Origin: QHBQ01 sp038230695
GTDB taxonomy: Bacteria; Chloroflexota; Chloroflexia; QHBQ01
Assembly: GCA_038230695.1 (NCBI GenBank)
Contig: JBBRMT010000178.1
Span: forward strand, 1 to 9,655
Reading direction: 5' to 3'
DNA length: 9,655 nucleotides
The position numbers were made by a program, and so were the translations under genes. The notes under the pieces were generated by a model. The model saw only the letters and a list, made by a program, of their open reading frames with translations, was not told the origin of the DNA and searched no databases. Positions 1 through 5,741 of this stretch are shown here, piece by piece (the first letter of the stretch is position 1; every line of letters begins with the position of its first letter).

Positions 1-2
1 AC

Positions 3-902
3 CCTAATTGGCAGCCTGCCAGGGGGCAAATAAGCGGATCTTCACTCATCAGACTCAGATTCAGCGATCCTGAGCATGGTCTGGCAGTAGGGGAGCAGTG
101 CAGCGATGTACATAGGCCTCCCGACTGCATGAGCCGACCACTAGTCTTCAGCTACGCAAACGGGCAGTGGCAGGCGCAGGCCATTCCCAGCCATCTGCAA
201 GTGAGTCTGAGCGGAGCCTTCGATGTTAGCATGAACGACCCTGAACACGCCCTAGCAGTAGATACGTGGAGCTACGACATCTATGCCTACGGCTATGGGA
301 TGCAAGGGGATGACACGCCGACGGCGCTGCCCTCGATAGTCACTGCGCCACCGGCCACCCCGCGCCTGCCTTACCCTACTAACACGCCGGGGGTTGACTG
401 CATCACGCTGCTCAAGGCCGCGTTGGTCAACCTGCGTAAGTTGCACAGCTATCATATCGCGCTGGACGAAGGTAGTGGTCAGCATTTTGAAGGTGATGTG
501 GCAATCTTCGACTATACGCGCTACTTCCGCGAGGGTGGTAGTGGCTGGCAGATGGGATGGGGCAGTGGCTATCCCTGGCTCGCACCATCCGACTTTGAGA
601 ACCTACTGGACAACCCTACCAGCCCCGAACCGAAGTTCATCGGCACCGAGCAGCAGGATGGTCAGACGGCCAGCCACTGCCAGATAGTGTACAAAGATGG
701 TGGTTCGCGCGATTACTGGGTTGGCGACGAAGCATTGGGCGGTCTGATGCACAAGATGATGAACCGCCAGAATACAACCAACATTCTAACCATTACCTAC
801 AGCAGGTTCAACGAGTACACCTCGCTCGAACAACTAGGCCCAATTGCCACCCCTACTCCGTTTCCCACCCTACCACCACAGCCGACGGATAGCGGTGGAT
901 GA
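3..902 (+). CDS. Secreted-type protein, propeller-like repeats plus LolA-like domain (5' partial)
   Basis: The frame has no stop from base 3 onward, so the gene enters from the left edge. The first ATG (129) lies inside a repeat and is probably not the start. Two copies of a D-P-E-H-x-L-A-V motif lie 57 residues apart (bases 66-89 and 237-260); most differences between them are synonymous, which supports coding upstream of 129. With the intervening FSYANGQW they resemble the 'dGWAVG...NGxW' blades of YCF48/BNR-like beta-propellers common in secreted Chloroflexota proteins. A Pro/Thr-rich linker follows (about residues 105-130 of the visible part). Then comes a domain with LKAALVNLRKLHSYHI and a late TITYSRFNEY strand, which looks like LolA/LppX-type lipoprotein folds. 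The end is a Thr/Pro tail (TPTPFPTLPP). Extracytoplasmic location is inferred; any signal peptide lies outside the window. It ends 6 bases from the convergent methyltransferase stop. Function unknown. Confidence 0.75.
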   Translation, partial: PNWQPARGQISGSSLIRLRFSDPEHGLAVGEQCSDVHRPPDCMSRPLVFSYANGQWQAQAIPSHLQVSLSGAFDVSMNDPEHALAVDTWSYDIYAYGYGMQGDDTPTALPSIVTAPPATPRLPYPTNTPGVDCITLLKAALVNLRKLHSYHIALDEGSGQHFEGDVAIFDYTRYFREGGSGWQMGWGSGYPWLAPSDFENLLDNPTSPEPKFIGTEQQDGQTASHCQIVYKDGGSRDYWVGDEALGGLMHKMMNRQNTTNILTITYSRFNEYTSLEQLGPIATPTPFPTLPPQPTDSGG

Positions 903-908
903 TCAGGT

Positions 909-1700
909 TTAATACCTAACCCGCGTGATACTGAAGTCTCGCACTCGCTCGATCGGCGCATCCATGTCGTATTCTGCCTCCAGCCAGCTTTTTAGCTCAA
1001 CCAGAGCTGGATGGAAGGCGGTTTCTGGTATCTGCCACAGCCAGCTCCAGCGGCGGGCGGCGATGTGGTCGTACTCGGCGCGAGGGGTGGTGGGTAGCGC
1101 CCAACTAAAGGCGATGTAATCATCAAACTGCGTCGCACCAGCACTGGCTTCGTCTTGAACGTTCTGCCAGCTTGGCTGCCACGCGCTTTCCTGCTTGTAG
1201 CCCTGCTCCTGAAGTAGCTCATCGAGCTTGTGTTGGGCGCGGTTGCTGATGTCGCTCTCGTGTGGCACGCCGTCGCCCACTGCCACCAATGTTCCACCCG
1301 GCTGCAACACCCGCCGCACCTCGGTGATGGCCTTTGCATACTGCGGTATCAGGTGGAAGACGTGCACCACCAGCACGCCCGCGAAGCTGCCATCCCGATA
1401 GGGCAGGTTGGTGATGTCGCCTTGTGTTAGCATAATCGGCTGATCGCCAATCTGCTGCTTGCTGACCAACCGCTGCATCATCGGCATGGCGAGGTCAACC
1501 CCATGATAGTGGTAGCCGCGCCGCGCCAGAGGAATTGCCCACCGCCCGGTGCCAATCCCGGCTTCCAGCACTCGCGCACCAGCTTCCAGCCCCCACGCAG
1601 CGGCGATCGCGGCCACGCCTTTAGCTTCCACCTCAGGTGGCACAGCGCGGGTCTGGTCATAGTAGTTGGCAGCCTGGTCGAAGGCGATTGAATTACTCAT
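909..1700 (-). CDS. Class I SAM-dependent methyltransferase
   Basis: A 263-aa soluble protein of the Methyltransf_11/UbiE-like fold. Motif I is VLEAGIGTGRWA (residues 44-55), the SAM-binding glycine loop. The acidic end of strand 2 is in GVDLA (D69). GDITNLPY (94-101) is the usual motif before strand 4, and VLQPGGTLVAVG (131-142) is the post-motif strand 5 hairpin. The start at 1700 (MSNSIAFDQAANYYD) is preceded by AGGAG with 8-base spacing and begins with the FDxxAxxYD sequence typical of the family. The frame stays open up to 1790, but the extra 30 residues run through a short tandem repeat and are probably not translated. The C-terminal third (about 170-263) is the likely substrate-specific part. 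The acceptor cannot be deduced, and no neighbour points to a pathway. The gene converges with the preceding plus-strand gene without an obvious terminator. Confidence 0.9.
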   Translation of the reverse strand: MSNSIAFDQAANYYDQTRAVPPEVEAKGVAAIAAAWGLEAGARVLEAGIGTGRWAIPLARRGYHYHGVDLAMPMMQRLVSKQQIGDQPIMLTQGDITNLPYRDGSFAGVLVVHVFHLIPQYAKAITEVRRVLQPGGTLVAVGDGVPHESDISNRAQHKLDELLQEQGYKQESAWQPSWQNVQDEASAGATQFDDYIAFSWALPTTPRAEYDHIAARRWSWLWQIPETAFHPALVELKSWLEAEYDMDAPIERVRDFSITRVRY

Positions 1701-1720
1701 GAGTGTTGCTCCTTTAGAAT

Positions 1721-1756
1721 CGCGGAAGACGCGGAACGTTCGCGGAGGATGCGGAA
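1721..1756. repeat. 20-bp-period short tandem repeat
   Basis: Two copies of a 16-base word, CGCGGAAGACGCGGAA (1721-1736) and CGCGGAGGATGCGGAA (1741-1756), differ at two positions and are spaced 20 bases apart. They lie just upstream of the methyltransferase Shine-Dalgarno, so they would sit in its 5' leader or promoter region. Confidence 0.6.
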
Positions 1757-1814
1757 GTAGTTTGGCTACGTGACTGCCGGCGATAGGCATTGATGCACTT
1801 CACCATCACCCCTC

Positions 1815-1950
1815 ACCCAACCCGCCCCTACATCAAGATTGTAGCTTGCGATGGGCATTTGATGAGCTTCAAGCGGGCGTATGCCATGCGCCCAACCCCT
1901 ACATCCGTTTTCTCCGTTCCTCCGTTGAACCGTATCCGTTGGCTGCTTTA
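1815..1950. repeat. Dispersed palindromic repeat, composite copy (left of NYN gene)
   Basis: Contains two CCCCTAC-ended units 71 bases apart (1825-1831 and 1896-1902). The second has a hairpin, GGGCGTATG/CATGCGCCC. A tail follows, including ATCCGTTTTCTCCG, GTTGAACC and ATCCGTTGGCTG. The same order of blocks recurs at 5585-5685 (GATGAGCATT..., hairpin, CCCCTACATCCGTTTTCTCCG, TTGAACC, ATCCGTTGGCTGG), so this is a copy of one repeat family. The 3' end of the NYN reading frame runs into it. Confidence 0.7.
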
Positions 1951-2564
1951 CACTCAGCACTCAGCACTAACCAGCGTAGATCGCCCGGCCCTTGTCGGCG
2001 TTCCTTTTTGGGGCGCTTGTGGGCGTTGCCCTTCTTGCCCTTGCGCGGCGCGGACTCGTCTGCGTCGCTATCCTTATCCTTGCCGTCGCTGCCTTTGCCG
2101 CCCGCCTGGAAGTTGGCGTTGATTGAATGGCGGCGTGGGCGGGCGCGGTTTTCCTCTTGCGGTGTGAGGTTGGCGAGGCGGGCATCGAGGTCGTAGAACT
2201 GAGCGGCCTCGGCCACCGCCAGGCGGATGTCATTGTCCTCGGTGACAACTACCAACCCCGATTCGTGACGGTCCAGCATCTGCTCGGCAAGCCGCTTGAT
2301 CACGGTGTCGGCGATCTCGCCACTGGCGGAGAAGATTACCCGCAGGCGCGGGCTGCGCCGCTCGATGCTTTCGCTGCTGCGCCCCGCCACGTTGGCAGCA
2401 TCGAACACAACAGTCAGCGCATCCTTCGCCAGGCGCGGCGAACCGCCCAGCCGAGTGAGCAGCGCCTCGCGGGCGCGTCCCAGCCCCTGCGGCCCGCTAA
2501 TCAGCGCGTTAAGCGCTGGGTCGCGGCGAATCACGTTGTAACCGTCTACGATGATGTGGCGCAT
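1899..2564 (-). CDS. YacP/Rae1-like NYN-domain RNase
   Basis: A 221-aa protein with an N-terminal NYN (PIN-like) nuclease domain, about residues 1-140. It has RHIIVDGYNVI (D7) and VVFDA (D55), then SGEIADTVI (E83, D86) and VVTEDNDIR (D110, D112), the acidic residues expected to coordinate the metal. The family includes B. subtilis YacP (Rae1), a ribosome-associated mRNA endonuclease; an RNase role here is inferred from family. Residues 155-195 are low-complexity and highly basic (KGKKGNAHKRPKKERR), a likely disordered RNA-binding tail. The start at 2564 puts the DGYN strand at the N-terminus. The frame continues to 2639, but only through repeat DNA, and no clear Shine-Dalgarno is seen. The last 26 or so residues are encoded by the dispersed repeat at 1899-1970, so the native C-terminus may have been replaced or extended. 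Confidence 0.85.
   Translation of the reverse strand: MRHIIVDGYNVIRRDPALNALISGPQGLGRAREALLTRLGGSPRLAKDALTVVFDAANVAGRSSESIERRSPRLRVIFSASGEIADTVIKRLAEQMLDRHESGLVVVTEDNDIRLAVAEAAQFYDLDARLANLTPQEENRARPRRHSINANFQAGGKGSDGKDKDSDADESAPRKGKKGNAHKRPKKERRQGPGDLRWLVLSAECKAANGYGSTEERRKRM
1952..1968. repeat. Left arm of inverted repeat flanking the NYN gene
   Basis: ACTCAGCACTCAGCACT, a 7-bp-period microsatellite. It is the exact reverse complement of part of the right arm at 2569-2592 and lies inside the 3' end of the NYN reading frame. Confidence 0.85.
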
Positions 2565-2568
2565 GGTG

Positions 2569-2592
2569 AGTGCTGAGTGCTGAGTGCTGAGT
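2569..2592. repeat. Right arm of inverted repeat flanking the NYN gene
   Basis: Just over three units of AGTGCTG (7-bp period), starting 4 bases upstream of the NYN start codon. It is inverted relative to 1952-1968. It occupies the place where a Shine-Dalgarno should be and offers no good match to one. Confidence 0.85.
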
Positions 2593-2593
2593 A

Positions 2594-2645
2594 GGTTCAA
2601 CCCTGTCAGAGCGATTGCTGGTGTAGGGGCGAATCGCATACGCCC
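2594..2645 (-). repeat. Dispersed palindromic repeat, inverted copy (right of NYN gene)
   Basis: Carries GGTTCAAC (2594-2601) and GTAGGGGCG...ATACGCCC (2623-2645). These are the reverse complements of the GTTGAACC and GGGCGTATGC...CCCCTAC blocks left of the NYN gene, in the mirror-image order. Together with the AGTGCTG microsatellite they form a composite inverted repeat around the gene. Confidence 0.7.
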
Positions 2646-2659
2646 TGGGTAGCTGGCAG

Positions 2660-3394
2660 TTAGTGAAAGATATTACCCAGCCAACCGCCGCGCAGTTTCT
2701 TTAGTAGACCTTCCGCGTCCATGACCAATGAAGGGTCCTTGCTGATCTTCAAGACACTCTCAAGATCAGCGATAGCTTCCTTGCGTTCGCTCTGCTCCCG
2801 CATATACATCAGCGCACGATTGTAGTAGGCACTGGCGTGGTCGGGGTTCAACTTGATCGCTTTGCTGTAATCGCTAATCGCGGCGTTACGATTGCGCCCA
2901 GTGTTAATCAGACCGCGTTCGTAATAGGCTAGGGCAATGTCGGGCTGCAAGGCGATCGCTTGGTTCAGGTCATCCCACGCCAACTGCTCGTAATTTCTCT
3001 CGCCTGCCGCTGCCTCGGACTGCCATCGGCCATTGATGAATGTGGCTCCAGCCATGCGGATCGCATCCTTGAGCCGAGCGTAGGTCATGCCGCGCTCATA
3101 GAAAACATTACCACCATTCTCACCCAGTTCGATTGCCTTGCTGTAGTCAGCAATGGCTAGCTCCAGGTCTTTGGGGTTGATGATACCCAGCCCTTGCGCG
3201 TTGCGTACCCGCTCAGTAAAGGCGCGATCGTAATAAGTGAAGCCCCGATATAGATAGGCTTTGGCGAAACGCGGGTTCAGCGCAATCGCCTTGCCAAACT
3301 GGGCAATCGCCTCGCTGAGTTGGCCCGACTTCGCGTAGTCCAGCGCCTGATTGAAGTGGCTTACCGCTTCGTCTGGTTCAGCCTGTTTGCTCAT
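2660..3394 (-). CDS. Tetratricopeptide repeat (TPR) protein
   Basis: A 244-aa protein made almost entirely of TPR motifs, the helix-turn-helix scaffold for protein-protein contacts. Five repeats are visible: about residues 10-43, 44-92, 95-153, 154-187 and 188-221. They share the pattern A-YY-RG...AI-DY-KAI-LNP. Repeats 2 and 3 carry extra loops between their two helices (about 60-76 and 108-136), which is unusual for otherwise regular TPRs. There is no signal peptide or membrane segment, so it is probably cytoplasmic. The start at 3394 has a strong AGGAGGG 4 bases upstream. The partner and role are unknown. It is followed by the repeat-flanked NYN gene in the same orientation, about 95 bases away, so co-transcription is possible but not shown. 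Confidence 0.88.
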   Translation of the reverse strand: MSKQAEPDEAVSHFNQALDYAKSGQLSEAIAQFGKAIALNPRFAKAYLYRGFTYYDRAFTERVRNAQGLGIINPKDLELAIADYSKAIELGENGGNVFYERGMTYARLKDAIRMAGATFINGRWQSEAAAGERNYEQLAWDDLNQAIALQPDIALAYYERGLINTGRNRNAAISDYSKAIKLNPDHASAYYNRALMYMREQSERKEAIADLESVLKISKDPSLVMDAEGLLKKLRGGWLGNIFH

Positions 3395-3427
3395 CCTACC
3401 CTCCTATAGTGATGGAGTAAAACGGAT

Positions 3428-3452
3428 GGGCGCGATAAATCTGCGCCCCTAC
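3428..3452. repeat. Dispersed palindromic repeat, single copy
   Basis: GGGCGC, a short loop, then GCGCCCCTAC: a single copy of the window's repeat family. It lies 34 bases upstream of the TPR start codon, where it could form a hairpin in the leader. Nothing else is recognised between the TPR and AlkZ-like genes. Confidence 0.7.
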
Positions 3453-3510
3453 GAATTATGCGCCTTCTGCTTGGCAGATTGGTATTACTTTAACTGTTGC
3501 GGCTGCGGCT

Positions 3511-3550
3511 GTCAATTTTCTTCCAGTGTCTGCGGCTTTCCAAAATTGAC
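3511..3550. repeat. 9-bp perfect inverted repeat over the 3' end of the AlkZ-like gene
   Basis: GTCAATTTT (3511-3519) and AAAATTGAC (3542-3550) are exact reverse complements separated by 22 bases. They span the last codons and stop of the gene. There is no GC-rich stem or following T-run, so it is not a standard intrinsic terminator. Confidence 0.5.
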
Positions 3551-4675
3551 CTGCCCGTAGGTAAGCGTGATCGGACTGCCGAAGAAGCGGCCAATGCGCT
3601 CGACCTCAGCCCCAACCAGGGCCTTAACCGCGTCGCTAAGGAGGCTGAATGGCTCGACCCTTATATCAATCCCTTTGCGTTGCTGGGTATACTGCCAAAC
3701 CCCGGCGACCATGCCATTGACCAGCAGCACCGGCGAGACCCAGCCTGCGATGCGAAAGACCCGCGCCATATGCGCTTCAGGGACGATGGCGGTGCGACTG
3801 CGCCCCGCACCCAGGATGTATGGATCGAAGTTCCCCAACAGGCGTACGCTTGTAGCGGTGGCCTGCTCCATATGCGGAATATCGGAGGCAAGCGCCCAGC
3901 CCTCCCAGCCTTCAACTTCCACTGCGACGATCTCCTCGCTGACGCGCCGAAACATTCTTTTGGCATCCGCCGCCGCCACTCCCCACCAGCTGGCGAATGC
4001 TTCCATTGGCATTGGACCATACGCGTGAAGATAGCGGCGCACCACCTCGGCGATGGCGTACTCCTCATCCACATCCTGCCAATCGGCCAACCAACGCTGG
4101 GTTTGCACAAAGGTGACGTTCTGGCCCTGCGACGGACCGAAGCAGAGATAGCCATGATAGCTGGCGGGTTTCAAGACCGAACCCCAGCCGGATAGTAGCG
4201 CCGTGCTAAGGCCCGCCGCCCCGGTTTGGGTCACAACGACCTCGGCGAACTGGGTGCGGCTGATCGGCTGGTCGCTGAGGATGGTACGAGTAGCTTCGAG
4301 AAAGGCGGCCATTTCTTCGCTGGTCAGGCCGTAATATTTAAGCCAACCCGCCCGCATATGGAAGCGGCGGGTGGCGCTGGCGGCGGCGACATAGATGGGG
4401 ATGTCGCTTGCAGGCAAGAGGTGCAGCGTGCCGCGCATCGCCCACAGTTTGACCATGGTGCGCTGCTTCCACAGGGCATCCGCAACATCGTCGGGGGTGA
4501 CATCTGCCACCCGTGCCGCCAGGGCCAAAGCCGCGGCTGACATTACCTGCGCCTGCAAGCCGCAAATATCGCGTACCACCGCCAGCATCTGGTCGCGGGG
4601 CGCGGGTTTGTCGAGGCGCTGCTGGGCCACCCGCCAGGCGAGAACCTGCGGCCAGGTGAGGTTGATGTTCGCCAT
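3512..4675 (-). CDS. AlkZ-like winged-helix (HTH_42) DNA glycosylase family protein
   Basis: A 387-aa protein of the HTH_42 superfamily (PF06224), the 'winged helix DNA-binding domain-containing' group. Characterised members include Streptomyces AlkZ and E. coli YcaQ, glycosylases that act on bulky or crosslinked alkylated bases. Family hallmarks are ICGLQAQ near the N-terminus, then LWKQRTMVKLWAMRGTLHLL and, late in the protein, LLGNFDPYILG. Q41-A-Q43 fits the Q-hydrophobic-Q catalytic motif of the AlkZ-like branch rather than the QxD/E of YcaQ-like proteins; glycosylase activity is therefore plausible but inferred. The start at 4675 (MANINLTW) is chosen because AGGAG lies 7 bases upstream; an in-frame ATG at 4711 lacks this. 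It is transcribed divergently from the RHH-VOC gene. No antibiotic-biosynthesis genes adjoin it, so a general repair role is more likely than self-resistance. Confidence 0.85.
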   Translation of the reverse strand: MANINLTWPQVLAWRVAQQRLDKPAPRDQMLAVVRDICGLQAQVMSAAALALAARVADVTPDDVADALWKQRTMVKLWAMRGTLHLLPASDIPIYVAAASATRRFHMRAGWLKYYGLTSEEMAAFLEATRTILSDQPISRTQFAEVVVTQTGAAGLSTALLSGWGSVLKPASYHGYLCFGPSQGQNVTFVQTQRWLADWQDVDEEYAIAEVVRRYLHAYGPMPMEAFASWWGVAAADAKRMFRRVSEEIVAVEVEGWEGWALASDIPHMEQATATSVRLLGNFDPYILGAGRSRTAIVPEAHMARVFRIAGWVSPVLLVNGMVAGVWQYTQQRKGIDIRVEPFSLLSDAVKALVGAEVERIGRFFGSPITLTYGQVNFGKPQTLEEN

Positions 4676-4739
4676 TGCTCTGCTCCTATAACCAAAGATG
4701 ACCCATGCCAACCCCTAATCGGCTGGCTGGGATGCTGTT

Positions 4740-4768
4740 ACTTTACCCAATAGCGGTAAACCTGTCAA
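4740..4768 (-). promoter_or_regulatory. Promoter for the AlkZ-like gene
   Basis: On the minus strand TTGACA (4768-4763) is followed by a 17-base spacer and TAAAGT (4745-4740), four of six matches to the -10 consensus. It lies about 65 bases upstream of the start at 4675. A 6-bp inverted repeat, TTTACC (4742-4747)/GGTAAA (4755-4760), lies between and over the core elements and might be an operator. Confidence 0.6.
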
Positions 4769-4834
4769 GCACATACAGGAATCTGCTAAACCAACAGCCC
4801 TAAACCAATCAGTCAAATTGAGGCGGATCGGCTA

Positions 4835-4863
4835 TTGACAATCCACTATTAGTATGCTATAAT
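4835..4863 (+). promoter_or_regulatory. Near-perfect sigma-70 promoter of the RHH-VOC gene
   Basis: TTGACA (4835-4840), an exact 17-base spacer and TATAAT (4858-4863), preceded by TG at 4855-4856 (an extended -10). All twelve core positions match the consensus. Transcription should begin near 4870, giving a leader of about 26 bases before the ATA at 4896. Confidence 0.9.
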
Positions 4864-4872
4864 GCTAGCATA
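4853..4872. promoter_or_regulatory. Putative operator: ATGCTA direct/inverted repeats over the -10 box
   Basis: ATGCTA occurs at 4854-4859 and again at 4862-4867, 8 bases apart, with an inverted TAGCAT at 4866-4871. TATGCT/AGCATA arms (4853-4858, 4867-4872) give a palindrome covering the -10 box and the likely start point. Short repeated half-sites of this kind suit ribbon-helix-helix dimers, and the downstream gene encodes one; autoregulation is inference. Confidence 0.5.
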
Positions 4873-4881
4873 TTTAAACAC

Positions 4882-4887
4882 AGGAGG
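4882..4887 (+). promoter_or_regulatory. Shine-Dalgarno that places the start at ATA 4896
   Basis: A perfect AGGAGG whose ideal 8-base spacing falls on an ATA codon. No standard start codon lies within reach of it in any frame. Confidence 0.85.
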
Positions 4888-4895
4888 TTATCGCT

Positions 4896-5465
4896 ATAAG
4901 CGACAACAAGCAACAGTTCAACGTCTATTTGCCTGCTGGCCTGGTTACCCAGGCCAAGCACCGAGCGATTGACGACCAGCTTTCCCTTTCCGACATGGTG
5001 GAGCGAGCGTTGCGTAGCTATCTGGCTGGCGAAGCGGTAGTTTCGCCATCTGCGAAAGCCACGCCCCCAGTTTCGCCAGCGATAGCAAATGGCAATCAGC
5101 AGGAGCGCGGTTTGCGGGTGCTACCGCTTGTCCATGTAACTGACATGGGGCAGGCGCTCGACTTCTACCAGAAGTTGGGCTTCACTACCGAGCAAGGCAG
5201 CCGCGACGGCGACTGGGCCGAGTTGCAATTGGGAAGCAGCGCGCTAGGGCTGCTCGCGCATGAACCGGGCGAGGGTGAACAGCAGCTACAGCTTACCTTG
5301 AGCAGCCGCCAACCGTTGGATGGGCTGGAAGAGCAGTTCCGGCAAGCAGGGGTGAACATCGTCAAGCCGTTTAGCGATGAAGGCTTTGGCGCGTCGCTGT
5401 ACGTCCAGGATCCCGACGGCCTGGTGATTGAAATCAATCAGCTTGACCCGCATCTGTATGGGTAG
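4896..5465 (+). CDS. Ribbon-helix-helix/VOC (glyoxalase-fold) fusion protein with apparent ATA start
   Basis: A 189-aa protein if read from ATA at 4896. Residues 6-44 (QQFNVYLPAGLVTQAKHRAI, then DDQLSLSDMVERALRSYL) fit a CopG/Arc-type ribbon-helix-helix DNA-binding domain. Residues 45-72 are a Pro/Ala/Ser linker. Residues 73-189 form one VOC module (VLPLVHVTDMGQALDFYQKLGF, shown here by its key start, ending in VQDPDGLVIEINQ). H80 and the Glu of VIEIN match usual metal ligands, but the His expected in the third strand appears to be lost (LQLTLSS), so catalysis is doubtful and ligand binding is possible. AGGAGG (4882-4887) sits 8 bases before the ATA. The in-frame stop is at 4875, and no ATG/GTG/TTG occurs before TTG at 4929, which has no Shine-Dalgarno and would delete the DNA-contacting strand. 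A repressor with a VOC sensor is a reasonable guess. Confidence 0.8.
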   Translation: MSDNKQQFNVYLPAGLVTQAKHRAIDDQLSLSDMVERALRSYLAGEAVVSPSAKATPPVSPAIANGNQQERGLRVLPLVHVTDMGQALDFYQKLGFTTEQGSRDGDWAELQLGSSALGLLAHEPGEGEQQLQLTLSSRQPLDGLEEQFRQAGVNIVKPFSDEGFGASLYVQDPDGLVIEINQLDPHLYG

Positions 5466-5484
5466 AATGGATTGGTCTCATTAT

Positions 5485-5685
5485 GGACGAGTGCAACCCG
5501 CCCCTACGCCGCCATTGTGAGTTCCGATAAGCAGTGGTGCGGGGCAAGTGGGCGTATGCCATACGCCCCTACGCCATCGTTGTCGGTTACGATGAGCATT
5601 GGTGCGCGGCAAGTGGGCGAGTGCAACCCGCCCCTACATCCGTTTTCTCCGCTTCTCTGTTGAACCTAATCCGTTGGCTGGAACC
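5485..5685. repeat. Array of three 65-bp palindromic repeats with tail
   Basis: Three units begin at 5485, 5550 and 5615, exactly 65 bases apart, each ending in CGCCCCTAC. The middle unit holds a 9-bp palindrome, GGGCGTATG/CATACGCCC. The first and third carry GGACG or GGGCG, then AGTGCAACC and CGCCC. Between them is a conserved spacer (GATGAGCATTGGTGCG... type). The last unit continues into ATCCGTTTTCTCCG, TTGAACC and ATCCGTTGGCTGG, the same tail as at 1902-1948. Short open frames across the array exist only because its period is not a multiple of three; no gene is recognised here. Confidence 0.85.
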
Positions 5686-5696
5686 GTTTTCGCACA

Positions 5697-5734
5697 ACAA
5701 AAACCGGCAGTTGCCAATAAGGTGACTGCCGGTT
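5697..5734 (-). terminator. Intrinsic terminator of ftsA-ftsZ
   Basis: A perfect 10-bp stem, AACCGGCAGT (5702-5711) and ACTGCCGGTT (5725-5734), with a 13-base loop. On the minus strand the stem ends in TTTTTGTTGTG, a proper U-tract. It lies about 95 bases past the ftsZ stop. In the plus direction no T-run follows, so it is oriented for ftsZ. Confidence 0.85.
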
Positions 5735-5741
5735 CTCTATT

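Noticed and set aside
1701..1790. 30-residue N-terminal extension of the methyltransferase
   Set aside because: It runs through a tandem repeat, whereas the start at 1700 has a good Shine-Dalgarno and begins at the family's usual N-terminus.
3497..4195. 232-aa open frame antisense to the AlkZ-like gene
   Set aside because: The minus-strand frame carries clear HTH_42 motifs. The plus frame has no family signature.
5485..5640. Possible CRISPR array
   Set aside because: The regular 65-bp spacing looked suggestive, but the spacers are themselves conserved and the repeats are diverged palindromes; no cas genes are present.
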